Source of the DNA: Amycolatopsis sp. cg9
GTDB lineage: Bacteria; Actinomycetota; Actinomycetes; Mycobacteriales; Pseudonocardiaceae
Direction: 5' to 3'
Assembly (NCBI RefSeq): GCF_041346945.1
Contig: NZ_CP166850.1
Coordinates: 8,168,501-8,232,500, forward strand
DNA length: 64,000 bases
The position numbers and the translations under genes were made by a program. Shown here piece by piece: positions 50,949-62,972 of the stretch (its first letter is position 1; each line of letters starts with the position of its first letter). The notes below the pieces were generated by a model. It saw nothing but the letters and a program-made list of their open reading frames with translations, made no database searches and had not been told where the DNA came from.

Positions 50949-53525
50949 CTACGGGCCGTCGGCCGCGCTACTCCCCACCTCCGGCTGCCCCACCACCGAA
51001 GCGAGTTCCCGCCGCCCCGAGATACCCAGCTTCGCGTAGACGCCGTGCAGCACGTTGTCGACCGTGCGCACCGAAACCACCAGCCGGTCCGCCACGGCGC
51101 GGCTCGTCAGGCCCGTCGCCACCAGGCGGGCGATCTCCAGCTCGCGGACCGTCAGGTCGAGCGGGGTGTCCAGCAGCGCCAGCGCCGGCGTCGCGGCGTC
51201 CGGGCAGGACGCCAGCCACGACTGGGCCCGCTGGGCCGAACCGACCGCGCTCCCCAGCTTCCCCGCCGCGCGGTGGGCCCGGGCCGCCTCCGCAGCGACC
51301 TCCGCGGCGAGCAAGCGCGCCCCGAGGCCGGCGAACGCCGTCGCGACCTCGTCCAGTGCCACCGCGTCCCCCGAGGACAGTGCCCGCGCGTGCGCCGCGT
51401 ACACCGTCACCAGTGGCCCGTCCAGGTCCGACGAGAACTCGAGGACGCCGAAGCGGACCAGGTCGTGGCGGATCTCGGCCGCGATCGCCGTCCGGCCCGC
51501 CGACTCCGCCGCCGACGCCGCTTCCGAGGCCAGCGACGCCGCGCGCGTCAGCTCGCCGCGGGCCGCGCACGCCCAGGCCGTGGCCCACGAGCCGAGCGGG
51601 CCGGGCAGGTCGGCCGCCGGGGGCTGCCCGGTCATCGCGCACGCCCGGGCCAGCGCGCCCAAGACCGCCGGGCGGAACTCGTGCGGCTGGTCGTGTCCCT
51701 CCACCGCCAAGGCTTCGCGCAGCCGGCGGATCGCCGCCCGCACGTTCCCGTACGCCAGCGCGACCGTGCCGAGGGACGCCGCAGCGGCCGCCAGTGCCGG
51801 GGCCCAGCGGTCGCCGACGGCGTCCCGGTAGTCGTCGCCCGCCAGGTCTTCGGCCTCCTCCAGGCGGCCGGCCCGGCACAGCGCCACCACCCGCGCGTGC
51901 TCCAGCCGGACCCGCGCGCCCGGCACGGACGCGTCCGACGCTGTGATCGCCAGCCCCTCCTCGACGACGGCGAGGCACGCCTCCGTGCGGCCGGACTCGG
52001 CCAGCGCCCCGGCCGCGACCACCAGCGCCCCGAGGCGCAGCACGTCGCCGCGGGTGCGGTCCAGCACCGGGCCGAGCAGGTCCAGCGCCGCCCGGCAGGC
52101 ACCCTCCGCCGCGCGCAGGGCCGCACGGGCGACCACCAGTTCGTCGGCCGTGCCGGACACCGCCGTCTCGGCCGTGTCGAGCACGGACTCCGCCTCGTCG
52201 AAGCGGTTCAGGCCGAACGCCAGGTTCCGCGCCCGCGTCCCGGCGACGCGCGCGTGCTGCGCGTCGGACACCGTCTCGCCGGCGAGCTCGGCCAGCAGCG
52301 CGTCGGCGTCGGCGTGCCGCCCGCCCGCGATCCGGACCTGGGCCAGCAGGTACTTCGCGGCGAACCCGCCGCCCAGCCGGACGGCTTCCGCGGCCAGCTG
52401 CTCGGCCTGGGGGAAGTCCTTGCGCAGCAACGTCTCCGCCGCAGCGCGGACGAGCTGCGGGTCGGTCGGCAGCCCGGCGGCCAGCCGCCAGCGGACCAGC
52501 CGCGGCTTGTCCTCGGCGCGGCGCGCGCCGGTCATGTCCAGCGTCCTGGCCAGGATGCGGTAGGTGTCGCGCTGCCGCAGCGGCGACGTGCGGCGCCGGA
52601 TGACCTCGGCGTAGAGCGGGTGCGCCAGGCGGACGTTCAGCCGCCGTCCGGTGCGCTCGGAAACCACGAGCCCGGCCCGCTCGGTGGAGGCGAGGACGCT
52701 CGCCGCGCCCAGCCGGACCAGCGGTTCGCTGCCGAGGGGCTCGCCGAAGGCCAGCAGTTCCAGCAGCCGCCGTTCGTCGGCGTCGACACGGTCGGTGCGG
52801 GTTTCGATCAGCTCGACCAGCCGCGGCGTCGCGACGAGGGCGCCGCTCCACCGCCACAGCCCGTCCGCGCCCGACAGCGAGCCGCTGTCGAGTCCACCCT
52901 GGACGAGCTCGCGCAGGAACAGCGGATTCCCGAGGGTCAGGTGCCACAGCCGGTGCTCGGCGCCGTCGTCCAGCCGCCCGCCCAGTGCCGCGGTGACCAG
53001 CTCGATGGTCTGCGCCCGGGACAGCTCGCCGACGTCGAGCCGCTCGGCGACGCGGTCCTTCCACATCGCGAACACCGGGTCGGGCACGCTGACCCCGTGC
53101 GGCGCGATCACGATGACGAACGCCGAAGCCGTCGCGGCCAGCTGGTGCACCAGCGTCGCGGACAGGTCGTCGAGCAGGTGCGCGTCGTCGACGCACAGCA
53201 CCAGCCGCCGCCCTTCCGCGCCCCGGGTCAGGTGGCCGGCCACCTGGTTGAGCCGGTGCGCGCGGTCGGCCGTGCCGCCGGCGCTGCCCGGCAGGAGGTG
53301 GGCGAAGGCGCCGAACGGGATCGTCGACGCGGACGACATCGCGCGCACCCAGTGCGTGCGCGCCCCGCCGGCGGCCAGCTCGGCCAGCAGCACCTTGGCC
53401 AAGCGGGTCTTTCCGGCGCCGGCGCGCCCGGTCAGCAGCAGGCCGCACACCTCGGTGTCGGCCAGCGCGCGGCGCGCGAACGCCAGCTCTTGTTCACGGC
53501 CGACCAGCGGCCAGTCGTTCGCCAC
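50949..53525 (-). CDS. Large LuxR (LAL-type) ATPase regulator
   Basis: An 858-residue regulator: N-terminal AAA-like ATPase (Walker A TGRAGAGKTRL, Walker B VLCVDDAHLL), a long TPR-like helical middle, and a C-terminal LuxR helix-turn-helix (LTVRELEIARLVATGLTSRA to AKLGISGRREL). LAL proteins are pathway activators needing ATP and an inducer. The GTG was chosen by the GGAGG eight bases upstream. It lies 130 bp upstream of the repeat-protein/dynamin operon in the same direction and could activate it (inference). Confidence 0.85.
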   Translation of the reverse strand: MANDWPLVGREQELAFARRALADTEVCGLLLTGRAGAGKTRLAKVLLAELAAGGARTHWVRAMSSASTIPFGAFAHLLPGSAGGTADRAHRLNQVAGHLTRGAEGRRLVLCVDDAHLLDDLSATLVHQLAATASAFVIVIAPHGVSVPDPVFAMWKDRVAERLDVGELSRAQTIELVTAALGGRLDDGAEHRLWHLTLGNPLFLRELVQGGLDSGSLSGADGLWRWSGALVATPRLVELIETRTDRVDADERRLLELLAFGEPLGSEPLVRLGAASVLASTERAGLVVSERTGRRLNVRLAHPLYAEVIRRRTSPLRQRDTYRILARTLDMTGARRAEDKPRLVRWRLAAGLPTDPQLVRAAAETLLRKDFPQAEQLAAEAVRLGGGFAAKYLLAQVRIAGGRHADADALLAELAGETVSDAQHARVAGTRARNLAFGLNRFDEAESVLDTAETAVSGTADELVVARAALRAAEGACRAALDLLGPVLDRTRGDVLRLGALVVAAGALAESGRTEACLAVVEEGLAITASDASVPGARVRLEHARVVALCRAGRLEEAEDLAGDDYRDAVGDRWAPALAAAAASLGTVALAYGNVRAAIRRLREALAVEGHDQPHEFRPAVLGALARACAMTGQPPAADLPGPLGSWATAWACAARGELTRAASLASEAASAAESAGRTAIAAEIRHDLVRFGVLEFSSDLDGPLVTVYAAHARALSSGDAVALDEVATAFAGLGARLLAAEVAAEAARAHRAAGKLGSAVGSAQRAQSWLASCPDAATPALALLDTPLDLTVRELEIARLVATGLTSRAVADRLVVSVRTVDNVLHGVYAKLGISGRRELASVVGQPEVGSSAADGP

Positions 53526-53793
53526 ACCCACTGCCTCCCCGCCTGCGCACAGTCGTTCTCCGGATAATGACAACGGCGGGCCCCGCGAAGTACCGAATCC
53601 GCGCAGCGATTTGGCATAATTCGCCGAGCGGCTCGACAAACAAGACATAACGGACACTCGATCCGGTATTCCGTGAGCATTTTCCGGCCATTCTCCCGGC
53701 ACCGTGATCAACCGTTTTCGCGGAATTCAAGACAACTACTCGCCGGACGGCCAGGATGGGGTCCGCCCCGTTCCCCGAAGTGAGGACCCGAGC

Positions 53794-55191
53794 ATGATCC
53801 GCCTGCCCGCACTGGCCTTCGCCGCGCTCACCGCTTCCGCGCTGCTGACCGGGACGGCCCACGCCGCGAGCCCGCCGTTCACCGCGTCGGTGTTCCGGGC
53901 GACGCACAACAGCTATTCGGGCAACGTCGACGGCGCCAAGAACTCGATCGCCTACCAGCTCGACCACGGCGTCCGGTTCATCGAGCTCGACGTCCACGAC
54001 AACGGCTACGCGACCACCCACGACTACGGGGTCGGCCACGACTCCCCCGGCAACCTCGTCGACCACAGCGGCGGCAACCCGGCGTCGAACGACCTCCGCG
54101 ACTGGCTGACCGCGGTGAACACGTGGTCGGCGCAGCACCCGGCCGCCGCGCCGATCGTCGTCATGCTCGACCTCAAGGACGACCTCACCGACAACCCCTC
54201 GTTCGCGGCCGGCAACCTCACCGCCGTCAACCAGGAGCTGGAGTCGGTGTTCGGCGGCCGGCTGCTGCGCGCGCAGGACTACCCGGCCGGGCAGCCGACC
54301 GTGGACGCGCTGCGCGGGCGCGTGCTGCCGTTGCTGTCCGGGCACGCCGGGAGCCGCGCCGAGTACAAGCGGGACGTCGGCTACCACCCGGCGGTCGCGC
54401 TCAACGGGCGCGGCCAGATCGTCGAGGTGCACGACTCCGGCGGCGGCGCGCTCTGGTACTGGACCGGGACGTACGGCGCCGACGGGCGGGTCACCTGGCT
54501 GCGGCACGGCAAGTACGACAGCGGGCAGACGCCGGCGGTCGCGCTCAACGACAACGGTGACCTCGTCGAGGTGCACCAGTCGCAGAGCGCGACCACGCTC
54601 TGGTACCACGTCGGCAAGCTCGGCGCGGACGGCGAGATCACCTGGCAGGCGTCCCACCAGTACGACAACGGCGTCCAGCCGACGGTCGCGTTCACCGACG
54701 GCACGCACCTGCGGGAGATCCACCAGAGCCAGAGCAGCAGCCAGAACTGGAGCTGGAACGGCGCCCTTGCGGCCACGACCGTCGCCTGGACCGGGAACGC
54801 CAAGACGTCCGACGCGCGCTTCCCCAAGGACGTCGCCTCCAACGGCACGCCTCGGGTGCGGGTGTGGACCGGCGCCGACGGCCCGACGCCGTCGAACACG
54901 CTGCGCGCGGACACCGCGAGCGTCACCGGCGACCGGATCCGCTACCGGCAGGTCGCGTTCGACGAGTTCCAGAAGGGCGACAGCGCGGAGCTCCAGCAGG
55001 GCGCCCTGTTCTACGGCGCCCCGGCGACCGAGTCGGCGTTCATCACCTCGGCCCGGCAGTCGGGCAAGCTGGTCCGCGGCTGGGACTTCGACTCCGCGAG
55101 CCAGGCGACCACACCCTTGGCGAACTACCCGGCGACCAACCACCCGTACGACGCCTGGTACCAGTCGCTGCTGACCGGCGCCGCCGAGTAG
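53794..55191 (+). CDS. Secreted PI-PLC-like phosphodiesterase with inserted repeats
   Basis: A 465-residue exported protein (signal peptide about 1-25, ending THAAS-like). The PI-PLC X fold is recognised from RATHNSYSG (catalytic His), FIELDVHDN and VMLDLKDD. Between about residues 195 and 340 is an insert of three related repeats of about 48 residues (AVALNGRGQIVEVHDSG, AVALNDNGDLVEVHQSQ, then a more divergent copy), probably a beta-propeller-like or lectin-like unit. GAGGA precedes the ATG. It may cleave phosphoinositides or glycosyl phosphodiesters outside the cell. Confidence 0.8.
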   Translation: MIRLPALAFAALTASALLTGTAHAASPPFTASVFRATHNSYSGNVDGAKNSIAYQLDHGVRFIELDVHDNGYATTHDYGVGHDSPGNLVDHSGGNPASNDLRDWLTAVNTWSAQHPAAAPIVVMLDLKDDLTDNPSFAAGNLTAVNQELESVFGGRLLRAQDYPAGQPTVDALRGRVLPLLSGHAGSRAEYKRDVGYHPAVALNGRGQIVEVHDSGGGALWYWTGTYGADGRVTWLRHGKYDSGQTPAVALNDNGDLVEVHQSQSATTLWYHVGKLGADGEITWQASHQYDNGVQPTVAFTDGTHLREIHQSQSSSQNWSWNGALAATTVAWTGNAKTSDARFPKDVASNGTPRVRVWTGADGPTPSNTLRADTASVTGDRIRYRQVAFDEFQKGDSAELQQGALFYGAPATESAFITSARQSGKLVRGWDFDSASQATTPLANYPATNHPYDAWYQSLLTGAAE

Positions 55192-55244
55192 GCCGTCAGC
55201 GCTTCGTCAGGGGCCGGTAAGCGTCCCTGGCGAAGCTCGGCGGC

Positions 55245-56377
55245 ATGAAGAACCTCTCCGTCCTGATCTCCGGCGCGAGCATCGCCGGCCCCGCGCTCGC
55301 CCACTGGCTGACCCGCTACGGCTGCACCGTCACCGTCGTCGAACGCGCACCGGCGGTGCGGCCCGGCGGGCAGGCCGTCGACTTCAAGGGCGCCACCCAC
55401 CGGACCGTGCTCGACCGCATGGGTATCCTCGGCGACGTCCTCGCGCGCCAGACCGGCGGGCAGGACCAGACGATCGTCGACGCCACCGGGCGGCCGCGGG
55501 CGGTGATCCCCGGCGAGTTCACCGGCGGCGACATCGAGATCCGCCGCGGTGACCTGGCCGGGATCCTCGCCGCGCACACCGACTGCGAGTACCTGTTCGG
55601 CGACACCGTCACCGCGCTGACCGAGACGGCGGACGGCGTCGACGTCACGTTCGCCGACGCCGGGCCGCGCCGGTTCGACCTCGTCGTCGGCGCGGACGGG
55701 ATCCACTCGAACGTCCGGCGGCTGGCGTTCGGCCCGGAACGCGACTACGTCCGGTACCTCGGGTACCACTACGCGCTGGCCGAGCTCGGCGAGGACGTCG
55801 CCGACGGTGAAGCGGTGATGTACAACGAGCCGGGCCGGATGGCGGCGGTCGGCGGGCCCAAGGCTTCGGCGTTCTTCGTCTTCGCCGCACCCGAGCTGGA
55901 CTACGACCGCGGCGACACCGAGCAGCAGCGGAAACTGCTGATCGACGCCTACCGCGGCGCCGGCTGGCGGGTGCCCGAGCTGATGGCCAAGGTCCCCGGC
56001 GCCCGCGAGTTCTACCTGGACTCCCTCAGCCGCGTCACGATCGACCGCTACTCCCGCGGCCGCGTGGTGCTGCTGGGCGACGCCGCCTACGGCAACACCC
56101 TGGGCGGGTTCGGGACCGGGCTGGCGATCGTCGGTGCCTACGTCCTCGCCGGGGAACTGCTCGCCGCGGACGGCGACCACCGTGCCGCCTTCGCCCGCTA
56201 CGAAGACCGGTTCCGCGGCTACGCCGAAGTCGCCCAGCGCGGCAGCGCGGGCCCCTTCCTCGCACCGCCGTCCCCGCTGCGGATCAAGCTGCGGGACTGG
56301 ACGTTCAAGTCTCGCTTCCTGCTCGGTCTGATGCTCAAGGCGACCGACAAGTTCGCCACGGACATCGAGCTGCCGGA

Positions 56378-56396
<19 letters not shown>
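55245..56396 (+). CDS. FAD-dependent monooxygenase (PHBH fold)
   Basis: A 383-residue class A flavoprotein: [17 protein letters not shown] (FAD/Rossmann), [20 protein letters not shown] and [19 protein letters not shown], the three hallmarks. Such enzymes hydroxylate aromatic or polyketide-like substrates; TetX-like members inactivate antibiotics. Its 3' end overlaps the convergent metH by 19 bp. No neighbouring pathway gene indicates its substrate. Confidence 0.87.
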
Positions 56397-60022
<3,626 letters not shown>

Positions 60023-60027
60023 CGGCA

Positions 60028-60113
60028 GCCTCCCTCAGTCGGGAGGCGCCCTTGGTTGGTCAATCCCGGCCGAGCGTGGCGGACCAGGTGGTCCGTTGCA
60101 GCGCCTCTCGGCC
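60028..60113 (-). promoter_or_regulatory. SAH riboswitch controlling metH
   Basis: Read on the metH strand, P1 GGCCGAG pairs with CTCGGCC and encloses the conserved GCGCTGCAA core and a P2 stem (CGGACCA/TGGTCCG). The pseudoknot P4 pairs GAGGCGC near the core with GCGCCTC beyond P1. These features and spacing match the S-adenosylhomocysteine riboswitch. The 3' strand of P4 overlaps an alternative hairpin (GCCTCCC-GACTGA-GGGAGGC) that hides the Shine-Dalgarno sequence, so SAH binding should turn translation on, which is sensible for recycling homocysteine. Confidence 0.88.
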
Positions 60114-60374
60114 TGTGGTCCACGGTATCGGATCCGGGACCGGGCACGCCATCCCGCCCCACCCGGGTGTCCACTGACTGGGACACCTTCTGTCCACAAA
60201 GGATTGACACGTCGCCTCCCCGTTCGTCGCGGGTCCCTCCACCGTGCCCGTGACGTGACCCGTCGCTCTGCTCCCCGCCTGCCCGGTCCCGCCGCGTCGA
60301 GCGCGACTCGACCGGCACTGGACAAGGTCACCAAGAGTACTCGATCGGCGACCCTCCGCAGCACCGGCTCGACC

Positions 60375-60400
60375 TTGAAAACTGAAACACGTTCTAATAC
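60375..60400 (+). promoter_or_regulatory. KstR-like box in promoter of LLM gene
   Basis: TGAAACACGTTCTA (60383-60396) fits the KstR consensus TNNAACNNGTTNNA. It overlaps TTGAAA and a TAAT-like -10 element and ends 13 bases before the GTG start. KstR represses sterol/cholesterol catabolism genes in related actinobacteria. Confidence 0.5.
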
Positions 60401-60409
60401 GCTCGCCCC

Positions 60410-61267
60410 GTGGACTACGGAATCGTGCTGTTCACCAGCGACCGGGGCATCACCCCGGCGGCCGCCGCGCGCGTCGCGGAGGCCGCCGGGTTCGCCACCT
60501 TCTACGTGCCCGAGCACACGCACATCCCGGTGAAGCGGGAGTCCCCGCACCCGCGCACCGGCGACGCGTCCCTGCCCGACGACCGCTACAGCCGCACCCT
60601 CGACCCGTGGGTCGCGCTGGCGACGGCCGCCGCGGTGACGTCGCGGATCCGGCTGTCCACGGCGGTCGCCCTGCCGGTGGAGAGCGACCCGATCACGCTG
60701 GCCAAGACGATCGCGAGCCTCGACCACCTCTCCGGCGGCCGCGTCACGCTCGGCACGGGCTTCGGCTGGAACGTCGACGAGCTCAACGACCACGGCGTGC
60801 CGGGCAACCGCCGCCGCACCGCGCTGCGGGAGTACCTCGAGGCGATGAGTGCACTGTGGACGGAGGAGGAAGCGGCCTACGACGGGGAGTTCGTGTCCTT
60901 CGGGCCGAGCTGGGCGTGGCCCAAGCCGGTCCAGGCGCACATCCCGGTGCTGCTCGGCGCGGGCCCGACGGAGAAGACGTTCCGCTGGATCGCCCGCCAC
61001 GCCGACGGCTGGATCACGACGCCGTCCGACACCGACCTCGACGGGCACGTGGCGTTGCTGAACGAGATCTGGGCCGCGGAGGGCCGCACGGGAGCGCCGC
61101 GGATCTGCGCGCTCGGCGAACGGCCGGATCCGGAGCGGCTGGCGCACCTGGACGCACTCGGGGTCACCGAGACGATCTTCGGGCTGCCGGACCGGGCCCC
61201 GGAGGAAGTCGAAGCGTGGGTCGGCCGCCTCGCCGGCAAGCTCGGCCTGGCCGCCCCAGTGGGCTGA
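60410..61267 (+). CDS. LLM-class F420-dependent oxidoreductase
   Basis: A 285-residue luciferase-like monooxygenase-fold enzyme (TIGR03619-like): YVPEHTHIPV, the flavin/F420 strand RVTLGTGFGWNVDELNDHG and PVQAHIPVLLGAG near the middle. Actinobacterial members often use F420 and some belong to sterol catabolism; the KstR-like box upstream supports that possibility here. The GTG start has no ribosome site, consistent with a leaderless mRNA. The stop lies in the first arm of a terminator. Confidence 0.86.
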   Translation: MDYGIVLFTSDRGITPAAAARVAEAAGFATFYVPEHTHIPVKRESPHPRTGDASLPDDRYSRTLDPWVALATAAAVTSRIRLSTAVALPVESDPITLAKTIASLDHLSGGRVTLGTGFGWNVDELNDHGVPGNRRRTALREYLEAMSALWTEEEAAYDGEFVSFGPSWAWPKPVQAHIPVLLGAGPTEKTFRWIARHADGWITTPSDTDLDGHVALLNEIWAAEGRTGAPRICALGERPDPERLAHLDALGVTETIFGLPDRAPEEVEAWVGRLAGKLGLAAPVG

Positions 61268-61343
61268 AGGGGACGTTCCTGTCATGTGACGACAGGAAAG
61301 TCCCCTTCAGCTCATCAGATGAGATGAACGTCCCCTTCAGCCC
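61261..61343. terminator. Three-armed bidirectional terminator
   Basis: GGGCTGAAGGGGACGTT (first arm) can pair with GTCCCCTTCAGC at 61300-61311 (extended by TTCCTGTC/GACAGGAA) or with AACGTCCCCTTCAGCCC at 61327-61343. A small CTCATC-AGAT-GAG hairpin separates the last two. The stop codons of both convergent genes lie within the outer arms. Confidence 0.75.
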
Positions 61344-62722
61344 TTCGCGGCCACCCCTTGCCGCGCGCGGAGGTCGAGCTCGATCTGCTCCAGCGTGCGG
61401 CCCTTCGTCTCCGGGACCAGCCACTTCGTGAGCACGAACAGCACCACGTTGATCCCGGCGAACAGGAACATCGAACCGCCGATGCCGAGGGACTTCGGGT
61501 CGGAGATGATCGGGAACACCGCGCTGACGATCCCCGTCGCCGCCCAGAGGACCACGCTGCTCACGCCCATGCCGGCCGCGCGGACCTTGAGCGGGAAGAC
61601 CTCGGACATCATCACCCAGACGACCGCGCCCCAGCCGAGCTCGTAGCCGACCAGGTACAGCACCATCATCACCAGCATCAGGATGCCGCGCAGGCCGGTG
61701 TCGTGGACGTTGAGCACGACCAGCCCCGCCGCGGTGAGCGTCAGCACCATGATCACGTTGCCGATGAGCAGCAGCGGCTTGCGGCCCCAGCGGTCGACCA
61801 CGAACACGACCCACGCGGTGAACAGGAACTTCGTGACGCCCAGGAGCACGCCGGACAGCAGCGCGGCCTGGGTGGCGAAGCCGAGCCCGATGAGCATGGT
61901 CGGGAAGTAGGCGTTGATCGCGTTGACGCCGCTGAACTGCTGGCCCACCGCGAGCAGCACGGCGACGAACAGCATCGGCCGCACCCAGCCGGCGAACAGG
62001 TCGCGGAACCGCGGCTTCTCCTCGGTGTCCATCCGGATGACGTCGCGGATGGTCGAGATCTCCTCGTCGAGGTTCACCGAGTTGCCGTGGGCGCTGGCCA
62101 GCACCCGCCGGGCCTCCTCCTCGCGGCCGTTCTTGACCAGCCAGCGCGGTGTCTCGGGCAGGAACGCCAGCCCGACGAGCAGGATCGCCGCGGGCACGAT
62201 CGCGCCTGCGAACATCCAGCGCCACGCCGAAACCGGGCCGAGCCAGTAGCTCACCAGGAACGCGATCAGGATGCCGCTGACGATGAAGATCTGGTTCAGC
62301 GCGCCCATCGCGCCGCGCAGCCGGGCCGGCGCCAGTTCGGACAGGTACGTCGGAACCGTCGACGAAGAAAGCCCGATGCCGAGCCCGATGACCAGGCGGG
62401 AAAGCACGAGCAGCGTGAACGTCGGCGAGAACGTCGCCGCCAGGGTGCCCACGATGACGATCGCCGCGGCGACCATGATCGTGCGGCGCCGGCCGAGCGC
62501 TTCGTTGGTGCGGCTGGAGAACAGCGCACCGACGATGGCACCGACCGACAGGCTGGCGGTGATCACGCCCTTGTCCCAGCTGGTCAGCGCCCACAGCTTC
62601 CCGATGAACGGGAGCACCCCGGAGATCACGCCGAGGTCGTAGCCGAAGAGGATGCCGCCGAGCGCACCGAAGAAGTACAGGGTGGTCCGGCTGATGTGCC
62701 GCGCCGGGGCTGTCTGCGTCAT
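61337..62722 (-). CDS. Sugar porter family MFS transporter
   Basis: A 461-residue transporter with 12 helices and sugar porter signatures: GGILFGYDLGVISG (helix 1), EALGRRRTIM, PETPRWLVKNGR after helix 6, GQQFSGVNAINAY, DRWGRKPLL and VPETKGRTLEQIE at the C-terminus. It is a proton-coupled sugar importer of the XylE/AraE type. It is divergent from a secreted GH74 enzyme, so it probably takes up the released sugars (inference). Confidence 0.92.
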   Translation of the reverse strand: MTQTAPARHISRTTLYFFGALGGILFGYDLGVISGVLPFIGKLWALTSWDKGVITASLSVGAIVGALFSSRTNEALGRRRTIMVAAAIVIVGTLAATFSPTFTLLVLSRLVIGLGIGLSSSTVPTYLSELAPARLRGAMGALNQIFIVSGILIAFLVSYWLGPVSAWRWMFAGAIVPAAILLVGLAFLPETPRWLVKNGREEEARRVLASAHGNSVNLDEEISTIRDVIRMDTEEKPRFRDLFAGWVRPMLFVAVLLAVGQQFSGVNAINAYFPTMLIGLGFATQAALLSGVLLGVTKFLFTAWVVFVVDRWGRKPLLLIGNVIMVLTLTAAGLVVLNVHDTGLRGILMLVMMVLYLVGYELGWGAVVWVMMSEVFPLKVRAAGMGVSSVVLWAATGIVSAVFPIISDPKSLGIGGSMFLFAGINVVLFVLTKWLVPETKGRTLEQIELDLRARQGVAAKG

Positions 62723-62867
62723 TGCCGGGTCGCCTCTTTCGTAGGTCCAGTCCAGCCAGCGGGCACCACACTCACACGCCGGAAAAATCCCGACAAGACG
62801 CTGCGTGATAACAATTCAGAAACCTGATCGTCGTTCACATATGTGACACCGCAAAAGCGACCTCGAA

Positions 62868-62955
62868 TCCACTGTGGACAGTTCCGGCAACGAAATCATC
62901 GAACGCTTTACAACGTTCAAAGGCCTGGTTTACCGTCCCTCTGGAAGCGCTCCCA
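62868..62955. promoter_or_regulatory. CebR-like box and further motifs in sugar porter/GH74 gap
   Basis: TGGAAGCGCTCCCA (62942-62955) differs at one position from the CebR operator TGGGAGCGCTCCCA. Upstream in the same gap lie TTTACAACGTT (62907-62917), sharing its core with the operator at 28451, and the palindrome TCCACTGTGGAC (62868-62879). The gap of 250 bases otherwise shows no gene. Confidence 0.65.
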
Positions 62956-62972
62956 GAGTTGTGGAGGCCGAC

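Noticed and set aside
60180..60215. Possible DnaA-box cluster or origin near TGTCCACA
   Set aside because: Only one good box is present in this gap and no dnaA, dnaN or AT-rich unwinding element lies nearby.
60023..60409. Cobalamin riboswitch before metH
   Set aside because: No B12-box core is visible. The conserved core, stems and pseudoknot instead match an SAH riboswitch.
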